Of a DNA stretch of 64,000 nt, positions 55,560 to 64,000 are shown piece by piece. The stretch covers positions 742,001-806,000 of the forward strand of contig WPIO01000141.1 in NCBI GenBank assembly GCA_009760855.2, given 5' to 3'. The DNA comes from Cristatella mucedo (lineage: Eukaryota > Bryozoa > Phylactolaemata > Cristatellidae). The notes under the pieces are model-generated. The model saw nothing but the letters and a program-made list of their open reading frames with translations, was not told where the DNA came from and searched no databases. The position numbers and the translations under genes were made by a program. Numbering within the stretch: position 1 is the stretch's first letter; each line of letters opens with the position of its first letter.

Positions 55560-55925
55560 CAAACTCGTGAGAAAAAGTTGACCAAGCTCAGATACCCGGG
55601 TTACCCCCCCCCCTCGTCCCTTAGAGGCTCCTCTGGTGACTGTTGCCCTCTGACATCAGCGCTCTAAAATCTGCCGCGCTGAGATAGGACCTATAAACTT
55701 GTAGCCACCTGTGAAGGGTAATGGGGCGGGGCCACATCGGGGCGGAGCAGCCTAAAGAATGTTTGCGAAAAGCCTCGCCCTTCGAGCGCGCCTTAGCTCG
55801 CCTACGCCTTGGGCCCCAGCCGCTAGCTCCGAAGCTTCCGGTCTGCGCGGCGGTCTCACGGACCGATGTAACCAGGTCTATTTCAACAGCCGCAGCTCGG
55901 GGTGGAAAATTTACTGAATAGGCCA
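55560..55925. other. GC-rich unassigned DNA
   Basis: No gene or repeat recognised. Confidence 0.4.
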
Positions 55926-55929
55926 GTCG

Positions 55930-56240
55930 TGTAATGTAATTTAATGTATCTCCGTCTGTAACTCCACAAAGCCATAAAGACTATGTGGGTGTTACGCAGG
56001 AGGGTTTTGTATAGCGAACTCACAGCCTAAGCGGCTTTCGGTACGCATTCGGTAGCCGTCAGACTTTGTCTCACGCAACGAAGAGAAAATGTGAAGCATA
56101 GCAGAGTCAGGAGAGCAGTTGAGGTAGTGAGTAGCATGGATGTAGCACCTCAGGACAGCTAAAAAGGATGAGCCATAGTCGGCAGCAGGAGAGTAGTTGT
56201 CGTTGCGTAAGAATTGCGGAAGCGAGTTCCACAGTCTAGG
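55930..56240 (-). mobile_element. LINE-B 3' copy
   Basis: Starts GTAATGTAATTTAATG (tail), then the TCTCCGTCTGTAACTCCAC block through GCGGAAGCGAGTTCCACAGT. Confidence 0.88.
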
Positions 56241-56254
56241 TACTTCCTTTGCAG

Positions 56255-56330
56255 CTATTGTAAAGCGCCTAGAAAGAGACTGAGTTCTCAGAGGGCGCTT
56301 CATCAAATGTTTTATTATTAATATTATTAG
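56255..56330 (+). mobile_element. LINE-A hairpin and tail remnant
   Basis: AAAGCGCCTAGAAAGAGACT...GAGGGCGCTTC and an ATT-rich tail, placed at the broken end of the LINE-B copy. Confidence 0.75.
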
Positions 56331-56335
56331 GCCAA

Positions 56336-56490
56336 CCCACTGCCGCACCGTAAAGATACGTTGGTCACCACAACGCATTGCCGCTCCATAGAGATACGTA
56401 AGGGACTGCAACGCATTGCCACTCCGTAGAGCTACGTAAGGCACCACAAAGCACTGCCGCACCGTAGAGATACGTTAGTCACCAACGCGG
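56336..56490. repeat. Minisatellite, about 37-bp unit x4
   Basis: Four units with CATTGCC or CACTGCC, CGTAGAGATACGT and CACCACAA blocks, diverged from each other. Confidence 0.85.
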
Positions 56491-56689
56491 AGCCAGGTGG
56501 AGTGAATCGATAACCCTTTGCCTTGGAGCCTGATTCTTTCAGTACTAGACGCTGGCGTCGCTGGTTTCTCGGCCATGACGAACCGACCGCTCTCGACCGC
56601 CGCTGCAGAACGGGCCGCAGGTTTCGAGGAGGGCTGAAAACGGTACGGCACTGCATGTCGCCTGCCACGATTGGCTAGTAAGAGGAGTG

Positions 56690-57053
56690 AAAAATCAGAT
56701 GGCTAAAGATCCAAAACAAATTCAGAAGAATGATACATTAGAGCGGAAAACCAAACGCTAAATTTTTGAACTAACATCTAGCTGCCGGGCAGTGGCGCAG
56801 ACGTAATTACTATGGGAGCTTAAACAAAACTCGAGGAGCGTCCTGATACAAAGTCCAAATTTTTAACGAAATTCGAAACTCAATAAAAATTGGAAAGGAT
56901 TTATACGCCCGGTTCGCTGAACCATTAGGAGAGCCAAAACGCTGACTCGGAAGGATGAGGGCAAAGGTCAGAGTAAGCGGCCCTCACCTTCGCTGCCGGT
57001 TTCCGGTAGGAAACGGTTCGTGCGCAAGCGTAGTAGTACACGTGCTAGCTGAC
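56690..57053 (+). promoter_or_regulatory. WDR43 upstream region, probable promoter/5' UTR
   Basis: No TATA box or repeat is evident in the last 100 bases before the ATG. The stretch is moderately GC-rich close to the start, as in TATA-less housekeeping promoters. The transcription start cannot be placed. Confidence 0.3.
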
Positions 57054-57245
57054 ATGGCTGCCTCGGGTGGTAGTGTGGCATTCGGTGAAGACGCGGCCTT
57101 AATAGCGTTCTCTAGCGCTGATGGCACCTTGAAAATATATGAAACGTTAACTGGTCGACTGAAGCAAGAATTTACTCCTAGTGCGCACCTGTCGGCAACG
57201 TGCACATGCTTGGCATGGAGTTGCAGGCGGAACCGATTGCCAGAG
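57054..57245 (+). CDS. WDR43: WDR43 exon 1: N-terminus, first WD40 strands
   Basis: 64 codons, donor CAGAG/gtagta. Encodes DGTLKIYETLTGRLKQEFTP followed by SAHLSATCTCLAW, diagnostic of UTP5/WDR43. Confidence 0.92.
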
Positions 57246-58918
57246 GTAGTACAGCAGCGTTCGATGAATTCTGCGCTGGTCTCTTGCTTCAAATTCTTTT
57301 CGTATCCTTAGAAGATGGTCTTTGTTATAAATCAGCATGTTTTTTGAGCTCTGTTCGATTTTATCTTATACGGGACTTACGGTAGGAACATGAAGGTTGC
57401 GGTATGCCGGGCGGTGACGTATTTGTCAGTTAACTCTGCTGGCAGTTATAAGTTAGACCAGTCGACTGACTCGGATCGTAACATTGTTGTTTGAATGTGT
57501 TTCAGCTGACTCCTCGAAAAAAGAAGAAGCGAAAATCGTCAGTGGCATTGCCGGACAGCCAAGAGGGCCAACTTAACTTAATAGCGATAGGTACAGTGTC
57601 AGGTTCTGTGTTACTATACAGTGTCGCAAAGGGTGACCTCCAAAGCCAAATGGTAATTATTTTTATGTGTAAATTATTTTTGGTAACGCGTCATGATGAC
57701 TCAGCTGTGCGTTTAACCTGAACTAACCTTGCCGACAATTGAGTTCTATAAACAGCTTTCATGTTTGTGCTGGCCGTGCGATTGACTCGGGTGAGATTGC
57801 TTGTAACAGCGCGACTGCGTTGATGTTCTTCGCGTGACGAATGACAAAAAGACGCAGCTAGACGTATTTGCTTATAGCCTTTTGTTCCTCTTAGGATAAA
57901 AATTGGTTCGTGCAAGTGTGACACCTCGTCTCGACTTCTGTAACTCACTGCTTGCTGGCCTACCGGTCTATGCACTGAGGTGCTTACAGCTGGTGCAAAA
58001 CTCTGCAGCTACGCTTGTCTGTCGTGAGCATAGCAGTATCCGTATCACACCACTTCTCGCCGACCTTAACTGGCTCCCAGTCAAGTAAGGCATAGAATTC
58101 AAGGATGTGACACTCACTTTCAGGTCCCTTTATTATTTGGCTCCAGCCTACCTATCAGATCTTTTCCCGCACTAGGCTAAGTATCGGTCCACCTGCTTTT
58201 TGGAATATAAGTGTTTGACTATACTACTATGCAAATTTAAAATCCTATGGAGACCGTGCCTGTAGTTCGTATGCTACCAAAGCTTGGAATTCACTCCCGA
58301 CCTGCGTCGCGACATCTGCCGACTTGTCCACAGTTGAAAAGAAACTAAAAACCCATATATTTATGACAGCATTTAGTGGGTCCCTGTGATTCGACCTTTG
58401 TGTGCTTATGCATGCTGACACTGATTATGCTGCCAAAAACCATACTTGCTTGCTGACCCTGTGCATGTTACCCCCTAACCATGTTATTCACGTTGTTTAT
58501 CAAGCACGATATTACTCACCATTCAATCGCGTTTGCCTTTGCAGCAAATATAGAGCGCCTAGAAAGAGATTGAGTTATATATAAATATAAATAAATGTAA
58601 TTCATTTATATAGCGCCTCAAGAGAACTTAATCTCTATTCGGGCGCTTCACATATGCCTCGGAGCTCGAGCCCACGACCTCAGTCAGACCTTAGTCGGGG
58701 CAAGCACCTTAACTGCTAGACCAAACCAGCTCAGCAAATTCTTTTAGGGCACTACATTAAAGTCGGGGGGGGGGTGCTACCATCTTGGTGCATATTAATA
58801 ATAATAATGTACTTGATAAAGCACCCTCACAGAACTCAATCTCTCTCTAGGTGCTTTACATTTGCTGCAAAGGGAAATGCAATTGAATGGTGAGTAATAT
58901 CATGCTTGATAAACAACA

Positions 58919-58949
<31 letters not shown>

Positions 58950-61900
58950 GGCTGCTTAGAGATCTTGCCTTTTTTTTTTACCTTAACCTAATCTCTATAG
59001 TTGTGAGTCAAATCATAGGGCCCATCCATGACCGTGTTTAGTTCGGGATCAGGCTGCTTGTCCCCTGCGGACAGTGAGGTAATGATGCACAGCCCCACAC
59101 ACCAACAGAGGCACCCGTGCGACTTAATGCTGCCTTGGTTTGGCCTAGCGGTGGCTGGTTTGGTCAAGCGGTTATGGTGCTCGCCCCGGCCGTGGTCGTG
59201 GGCTCGAGCCGTGTGGCATATGCAGAAGCGCATGAATAGTGATACAGTTTTCTTAGGGCACTATACAAATGAATTATATATGTTTACCCATTTTTATCTT
59301 TGTGGCTGTTCCTGCTTTATGTTAAGTCATGTTTCTCCATGCTGAGTCACGTGTCGATTCAGTCAGCTTATTTGCTAGATGCTATGCCATGCGCCCCCTC
59401 CCCACAGCAACTTGTTATCTTAATCACATTTCACGAGCTATCCTAGTGCACAGTTAATTATACAATTCTTACGTAGTTTAGTTGATGTATATTGAACCTC
59501 TCGGGTTTTCGAAGATTGCAGCCACAGTCACATAGGTTTTGGCTACTCGTTTTATGGCATCTTGAATTTTAAACTCAAGCCTGATGTGTTTCTGCCAAGT
59601 GGCCCTCTCTCTTCTTTTAGTAGCCATAGTGTGGAATGCTGGTAAGCCAAGCAGCAACTCCTAGCCCTGTTTTAGAAGGCAGCAAACTCTCCGTGAACTT
59701 GTCTGTCGGCAGACACGACGCCTCAGCTTGCTCGGTGTGTCCTGCTTCCGCTGCTGCGTCCAGCTACAGGAAATATCGTTAGTGCAAAAAAGGGCTGCGA
59801 AGGAGAAATGTGGGGATACATCCTGCCCTCGGCTCTTTCTTGCTGACCCATGTTAAAATCCTGAGGTCAACTTGGCATACGACTCGTGTGTTCTGGTCAA
59901 GTAAAGTATGCATTTATAATGAAAACCAACCTGTGGCTTTTTTTTTTTTATTAGTGCCAGAGAAGTAAATCTCTGTCCAGGAGCTCCGAAGCTCACAAGC
60001 TGCAATCTGCAAGGCGGCCTTGGGCCGCACTGCAGACATTATTAACTCAGCCCATTTAGCCTTCAGGATCCACAGGTGGAAGAACCACCCACAGGGCGTC
60101 TGTTGGATACGGTTGGATGTATACCGTGTGGGGGTGCCCTGGATGGAAGCACTGGTCTTAGGCAGTAGGATGGATTTGGCAGATTTGATTGCTTCACATG
60201 CCTCCGTGCTACTAGTGTGGTGAAGCTTGAAAGGAAACGAAAGTTGTGGCTGGACTTACGTGTTGCTTTTGCAGAGCTGTTAACTCGCTGGCTGCAGTAG
60301 TGCAATGTCGGCTTAGAGCACTTCCGATCGGCTCTGTGGCTGTCCATTTGGGGCTGATTGCTACTTGCCTCCCCTTGAGCCATTCGTCGTACCGAGCATC
60401 TGCCGAATGGATTGTTGCCCTGTGGAGGATGATGAATGAGAGAATTCCTGCTTTGATTTTTCTCAGGATGGAGGCCACACGGACCGAGTCAACGACGTCT
60501 GCTGGAAACAGGAGGACGACTCGATCATCACTTGCTCCGATGATCGGCATATCGTCGAGTGGAGCATCCTAACGGGCAAGATTAAAAAGTACGTGTTCGA
60601 GTGCAATCCTGTAAATTATCACTGAAAGAGCATTGCAGTGCCTGCTACAGAACTCGAACCTGCGACCTGCCTCCTCCCGTCTTAGCCCAGGGGTGAGGTG
60701 CTCGCTTTTCATGACCCGAGTTGTAGCTTACTTACTAGTCCAGCAATAATCGATCGTTTATTGACCACGGTAAGTGTAGTGATAGCCGTATCAGCTTACC
60801 TTCTTTAGGGAAGTGCAAGCACCTCACCCTCAAGCCATGGGCTGCTCTGGTTACGTGCTGTCAAACTCGGCGAGACATGTTTTTGTCTCCTGCAAGGCCA
60901 GCTGCTGCTTCATGGCTCGCTCGCCGCATTGCACGTGCGGCGCCCCATTTCAGCAAATGGAAGGGAGACAAGGGGAGTGTGAGTGCACTGTGCACCTGCC
61001 CGGGGCGCTACCTGTTTGCCGCCGGGCGATCCATAAAGCTGTGGGACCTGGACAAGCTCGAAGTGCTGAAGGTCAGTTCACAATTGCATTCGATGTCGCT
61101 TAGCAGCAGCAGCCGCTGAGGCGAAAGCGCACCTTCCTCTGCGGATCGCAGGTGCTGGTCGCTCGTGTTTCTATGCTGACGACACTTTGTTGCTCCGCGA
61201 TTCGCTGCCAGAGCTTCACCGGTCACGAGAACGAGGTCAGCAAGCTGCTGTTCGTCAACCTGCATCCGAGCAGCGGCAGCAGCCGAGTGAGTGCCGAGGA
61301 CGACGCTGACGAGGATGAGGTGGATGTCGGCGAGCGCTTCTCCGGCGCCTATCTGCTCTCGTGCGCTCGGAACGAGCGCTGCGTCAGCGTGTGGCATGCC
61401 AACCCCGAGCTGACCTCGAAGAGCTCGGTGGCCACTTTTGCTCTCAGTGACGGCGTGCAGACGATGAGCATGGTCCAGCCGGCCGATTCCAAGCAGGTCA
61501 GTATGTGACCTCGTGACCTGGCCGTGTGCAGTGCTGCTCCTGGTCCGGATGGAATAGATAAATCGCAGGTCTAGCAGGACAGGCATCTACCACTGTTTGC
61601 CAGTCTGGGCTGTTAATGGGCTTACTTTTAAAATGTTAGTTGCATGCATGGCGGGTGTTGTTAGAATGTGACCACGTCAGCTAGGGCTTGCCTTGCTTGA
61701 TGGCCAGCCACATAGATGTTTCTAGCACAGCCTGTTTCCCCCTCAGCACCGGCTGTCTCGATAAGCCCCTCTTTCACGCATGGCTTTGGTCCTGCACATC
61801 GCTTTCGTGCGTGTGCGCAATGGGCAATGCTTACATGCCACATTGTTTCACCAAGGTATTCGCTAGCACTGCTCAGAACCGCGAGCAGGGTTTGATAGTA

Positions 61901-63985
61901 GGCCTTGGTACACGACCTTGATGGCCGATCACGATGACGTACACCTGACGACTCGACGTGGCCGACTTGAGTGAAGCCTTCTTATCTCGCGCATCCGGCC
62001 TCGGCCATGCTTGTAGCCACTGTTACTGGGTGCCGTCACCGAGGCTGGTCAGCTCGTCGTGTTCGAGCACGTCCTCAATGGAGTCGTGAAGAAGCCCATC
62101 AAAGCAAAAGCGACGGTCCAGGTGGCCGCGCAGGGCTCCCGCCGTGACGAAGCTCCAAGGCAGCTGCCTGTGCTTGCTGCCCAGCTCGTCTCGCCTCGCA
62201 TCGGCGACTCGGCAGGCCATCTGCCGTCGATCACCCTCGCCTATGGGGGCCTCTTGCGGCCTGCCTTCGAGCGACTGGTGAGTGTGCGTGTGCAGCCATC
62301 GCATGTCGTCCTCTTCCGCTGCCAATGCAGGAGCGTCGTGCCTGCACTGCCGCCTTCAGACTGCCCGGCCTCGGTCTGCCCTTCGCTTGCTGGACGATTG
62401 CTCACTGTCCCTGCATTCACCTCAGACTCAGCCAATTACCGTGTAGCTCGTTTGAGGCGTTGCTAAGCTTTGGCAGCTCGATTGCATTACAGCCATGCAG
62501 TTTCGAAGCTGAGCCGGAAGTGTGCCTTGTCCGGACTGATCCCATGGCTGCAGCCGCCGCAGTCCAGGAGGCTGCTTCCGTGTCCAAGGTGAGTTGCAAG
62601 TCTCAGCAAAGCAGCGGTAACAGCAGCTGCTGCAGCTATCTCACATTTCTTCTGCTCCCGTCCTTGCTACTGTGATGAAGCTCTCAGTCAATCCATTGGT
62701 CAGAAATCCGTTCGACTGAGCGTGCATGGGCTTTAGTCTTGCCTGTCAACCTCGTGACGTGCAGGTAATGTTTCCATGCAACAGCATTGGGTGAGGTATT
62801 CGCTAGCACCGCTGTGCACGTTTCCGGACGTTCACTTCGCCCGGATCGTATGAGCGGGGTTTGATAGTAGGCCTTACTACAGAGCATTGCTGCGCCAACC
62901 GCTCGTCGCTAAGGTGCGCAGGTAAGCATGTGCGATGCCAAGCGATGCAAGGCCTATTGTAGGTCAAAGTGCCGGTGTTGCCCAACGACGTCACCGTGTC
63001 CGGACCCGACAGCGGTGCCCCACGCAAGCCAACACAGGGAGCCGACAAGGACGCCGCGGGGCGGAGAAAGCGCAAGCCCTCGGCGACGCCTCACGAGGTG
63101 GGTGACCTTAGCAAAGCCAGTCTCGTGAGCGCGAGCAAGCGCTACTGTTCGCTCGTCTTTCATTGGCCGACAAGAGGATGGCACTCGGCTCGACCGTGAC
63201 CGTCTTACTGGTTAGGCAGCGCCCTCTGCATGGCATTAGTCCTGCACGTCGCACTCTCGTGCGTGCGCAGGTTATGCTTCCATGCTACATTGTCTCACCG
63301 AGGTATTCGCTAGCACTGCTCTGCCCCATGAGCAGGGTTTGATAGTAGACCTCGGTACACGAGCTCAGTGAAGTCTCGGGGAGGGAGCTGCTAGCCGGAA
63401 GCACGGTTTCGACCTGCTCTCGCCGGCGCCCAGTGAAGCACCAGGAGTCCCGGGCCGAGTCGGTAATGCAGCTTGTGTTGCCTCGTTTGCAGATGACCAT
63501 TTCCGAGCGGCTGCACGCGCTCGGCGTGGACAGGCCCTCGACGGCCTCGTCTTCGACCGCCCAGCACCCGCCCAAGCTGGACACGCTGGCCACTCTCCTT
63601 GCCCAGGGTCTGCAGTGCAGCGACAAGAAAATCCTCAACGTGAGTACGCAGGGCGACGAAGGTGCTCGCGAAGACCACGCACTCTCCCGTCAGCTGCACA
63701 GAGCGCATCTCGGCCGTGCCACCGGCTGCTGCAGCATCTCTTGGAGCTGGCACGTCAGATCGTGGCCTTGACACCTGCCGCCGCTGCCTTGCTGCTTTGT
63801 AGACCGTGCTGCAGACGAGCGACGAGAAGCTGGTGGCGAGCACTGTGCGCAGGCTGCCAGTGGCGTGCGTCGTGCCGCTCGTTCGAGAGCTAGCCGGACG
63901 CATGCGCGGGCACGCACAGAGCGGCCGCACGCTCGTGCGCTGGCTGAAGACGGTGCTCACGGTACACACGTCCTACTTGGTCACG
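57054..63985 (+). CDS. WDR43: WDR43/UTP5 orthologue, exons 1-10, runs off the right edge
   Basis: Nucleolar WD40 protein of the UtpA/t-UTP part of the small-subunit processome, needed for pre-18S rRNA transcription and processing. Exons: 57054-57245, 57506-57652, 60467-60588, 60954-61071, 61212-61496, 62017-62277, 62493-62588, 62963-63097, 63493-63639 and 63803-63985. All borders are AG/GT and the frame is kept throughout; nine introns, all phase 0 except intron 3. That gives 562 codons against about 677 in human WDR43, so the acidic C-terminus lies outside. Landmarks: SAHLSATCTCLAW, KKKKRK, ALGT-like IAIGTVSGSVLLYS, CSDDRHIVEW, FTGHENEVSKLLF, VVFEHVLNGVVKKPI, CLVRT and the Utp12 region ending WLKTVLTVHTSYLVT. 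The start ATG at 57054 matches the family N-terminus; the in-frame ATG at 56955 would add an unrelated leader. Confidence 0.95.
57506..57652 (+). CDS. WDR43: WDR43 exon 2: basic linker and second repeat
   Basis: Acceptor gtgtttcag, donor AATG/gtaatt, 49 codons. Starts LTPRKKKKRKSS (a likely nuclear localisation signal), then LNLIAIGTVSGSVLLYSVAK. Followed by a 2.8-kb intron filled with repeats. Confidence 0.94.
57885..58577 (+). mobile_element. LINE-A 3' copy in WDR43 intron 2
   Basis: LDFCNSLLAGLPVYALRCLQ, LVQNSAATLVCREHSS, ITPLLADLNWLPVK, the 3' UTR repeats and the first half of the hairpin. The tail is replaced by a SINE S2. Confidence 0.85.
58577..58735 (-). mobile_element. SINE S2, best-preserved copy
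   Basis: On the minus strand: TGGTTTGGTCTAGCAGTTAA head, GTGGGCTCGAGCTCC B-box-like element, then the LINE-A-like hairpin (GAGATTAAGTTCTCTTGAGG) and a (TATAAA)n tail. Confidence 0.8.
58795..58968 (-). mobile_element. LINE-A tail fragment
   Basis: AAT repeat, hairpin and the start of the 3' UTR, truncated, followed by a second (AAT)n. Confidence 0.8.
59153..59281 (+). mobile_element. SINE S2 copy
   Basis: GGTTTGGTCAAGCGGTTATG head, GTGGGCTCGAGCC, then TTTCTTAGGGCACTATACAA tail with AATTATAT. Confidence 0.75.
59285..60466 (+). other. Rest of WDR43 intron 2
   Basis: No repeat or exon recognised; frames at 60020-60223 and 60246-60572 run into exon 3 in the wrong frame and are not supported. 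Confidence 0.5.
60467..60588 (+). CDS. WDR43: WDR43 exon 3: third WD40 repeat
   Basis: Acceptor tttctcag, donor AAAA/gtacgt. Encodes GGHTDRVNDVCW and IITCSDDRHIVEWSILTGK. Ends in phase 2; this is the only non-zero phase in the gene. Confidence 0.94.
60640..60800. mobile_element. SINE-like debris in WDR43 intron 3
   Basis: A head-to-head composite: a minus-sense B-box-like ACTCGAACCTGCGACC next to a plus-sense TTAGCCCAGGGGTGAGGTGC and an S1-like GTGATAGCCGTATCAGC. Confidence 0.45.
60954..61071 (+). CDS. WDR43: WDR43 exon 4: fourth WD40 repeat
   Basis: Acceptor catttcag, donor GAAG/gtcagt. Encodes WKGDKGSVSALCTC and FAAGRSIKLWDLDKLEVLK, matching the SAGRTIKLW segment of the family. Confidence 0.93.
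61212..61496 (+). CDS. WDR43: WDR43 exon 5: fifth WD40 repeat with acidic loop
   Basis: Acceptor cgctgccag, donor GCAG/gtcagt, 95 codons. Begins SFTGHENEVSKLLFVNLHP, has an acidic insert (EDDADEDEVDVGE), then YLLSCARNERCVSVW. An upstream AG at about 61151 would add residues without family support, so the later acceptor was chosen. Confidence 0.92.
61778..61915 (+). ncRNA. H/ACA-like snoRNA candidate, copy 1 (WDR43 intron 5)
   Basis: Hairpin 1 is closed by GCATG/CATGC, with an inner TGCACA/TGTGCGCA stem. The hinge is CACATTGTTTC. Hairpin 2 is closed by ACCAAGG/CCTTGGT, with upper stem CTGCTC/GAGCAG. An ACA follows the stem, 3 nt before the assigned 3' end. The internal pocket strands (TATTCGCTAGCA and GGTTTGATAGTAG) are identical in all three copies. 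Length 138 nt is normal for animal H/ACA RNAs. The hinge lacks a perfect ANANNA box, and pocket-to-ACA spacing (about 21 nt) is longer than the usual 14-16. Confidence 0.6.
62017..62277 (+). CDS. WDR43: WDR43 exon 6: sixth/seventh repeat
   Basis: Acceptor gcttgtag, donor CTG/gtgagt, 87 codons. Encodes LLGAVTEAGQLVVFEHVLNG and LPVLAAQLVSP, matching the FEHILNG..KKP and PILAA motifs of WDR43. Confidence 0.93.
62493..62588 (+). CDS. WDR43: WDR43 exon 7: propeller exit
   Basis: Acceptor cattacag, donor CAAG/gtgagt, 32 codons. Contains EVCLVRTD, the MCLVRD motif of the family, followed by an Ala-rich linker. Confidence 0.88.
62724..62884 (+). ncRNA. H/ACA-like snoRNA candidate, copy 2 (WDR43 intron 7)
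   Basis: Same layout as copy 1. Hairpin 1 is GCATGG/CCATGC with inner CTTGC/GCAGG. The hinge AACAGCATTGG contains ACAGCA, a full ANANNA H box. Hairpin 2 is GTGAGG/CCTTAC with upper stem CCGCT/AGCGG, followed by TACAGAG. The lower and upper stems differ from copies 1 and 3 at both partners of several pairs. The apical part of hairpin 2 is about 25 nt longer than in the others. Confidence 0.6.
62963..63097 (+). CDS. WDR43: WDR43 exon 8: linker
   Basis: Acceptor ctattgtag, donor CGAG/gtgggt, 45 codons. Encodes VKVPVLPNDVTVSGPDSG and a basic tract (GRRKRKPS), the low-complexity linker between propeller and Utp12 domain. Confidence 0.88.
63228..63362 (+). ncRNA. H/ACA-like snoRNA candidate, copy 3 (WDR43 intron 8)
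   Basis: Hairpin 1 is GCATGG/CCATGC with inner CCTGC/GCAGG and CGCAC/GTGCG. The hinge is TACATTGTCTC. Hairpin 2 is ACCGAGG/CCTCGGT, with upper stem CTGCTC/GAGCAG and then ACACGA. Relative to copy 1 the lower stem changes A-T to G-C at one pair. 135 nt. Confidence 0.6.
63493..63639 (+). CDS. WDR43: WDR43 exon 9: start of Utp12 domain
   Basis: Acceptor cgtttgcag, donor CAAC/gtgagt, 49 codons. Encodes TISERLHALGVD and LATLLAQGLQCSDKKILN, corresponding to IEERLGAM and LLTQGLES of human WDR43. Confidence 0.93.
63803..63985 (+). CDS. WDR43: WDR43 exon 10: Utp12 domain core
   Basis: Acceptor ctttgtag, donor CACG/gtgagc, 61 codons. Encodes TVLQTSDEKLVASTVRRLPV and later RWLKTVLTVHTSYLVT, the helical Utp12 core that binds other UtpA subunits. 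The window ends in the next intron. Confidence 0.94.
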
Positions 63986-64000
63986 GTGAGCTTAGGCAGG

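Noticed and set aside
56955-57053. Upstream in-frame ATG for WDR43
   Set aside because: The extra residues have no counterpart in the family, and the ATG at 57054 matches its MAA-type N-terminus.
61152-61211. Coding extension of WDR43 exon 5 to the AG at about 61151
   Set aside because: The inserted 20 residues are absent in the family, and the later acceptor joins LEVLK directly to SFTGHENEV.
61778-63362. The WDR43 intronic repeat as an ordinary SINE or MITE
   Set aside because: No poly-A or simple tail, no target duplication, no copy seen elsewhere in 64 kb, and paired stem changes indicate selection on RNA structure; still possible, so confidence is moderate.

Overview
The window is genomic DNA from a multicellular animal, most likely an aquatic invertebrate; the species cannot be named from the sequence. 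The evidence is spliced genes with GT-AG introns, many short tandem repeats, many decayed LINE (CR1/L2-like) copies, tRNA-derived SINEs, solo LTRs and a Tc1-like remnant. Most open frames are repeat debris or microsatellite readings.

Two conserved genes can be reconstructed exon by exon. (1) An equilibrative nucleoside transporter (ENT/SLC29 family) lies on the minus strand, 32168 to 14766. It has 12 exons whose splice phases all agree, covering the N-terminus to the eleventh-segment region. The last exon was not found. Its introns are full of LINE and SINE copies and hold a 37-unit CTG/CAG tract beside a run of 42 G. (2) A WDR43/UTP5 orthologue (small-subunit processome) lies on the plus strand from 57054 and runs off the right edge. 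Ten exons are visible, covering the WD40 repeats and the start of the Utp12 domain.

The most interesting signal is in the WDR43 introns. Introns 5, 7 and 8 each hold one copy of a 135-161 nt element that folds as hairpin-hinge-hairpin-ACA, the layout of an H/ACA snoRNA. The copies differ by paired (compensatory) changes in the stems, while the single-stranded pocket is identical. This looks like a locally duplicated guide RNA in a ribosome-biogenesis host gene.

Two further probable exons are unrecognised: 3634-4577 (+), about 310 codons and possibly propeller-like, and 12085-12350 (-), with a poly(A) signal downstream.

Layout: 1-3.6 kb, LINE debris; 3.6-4.6 kb, unknown exon; 5-14 kb, LINE and SINE copies and an 800-bp CT tract; 14.8-32.2 kb, ENT gene; 32.7-56.3 kb, LINE-A and LINE-B copies, two LTRs, GC-rich unassigned DNA and microsatellites; 57-64 kb, WDR43.

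Names used here: LINE-A ends in a hairpin plus an ATT-repeat tail. LINE-B ends in an ACATT-repeat tail. SINE S1 has a tRNA-like head and its own body. SINE S2 has a tRNA-like head and a LINE-A-like tail.
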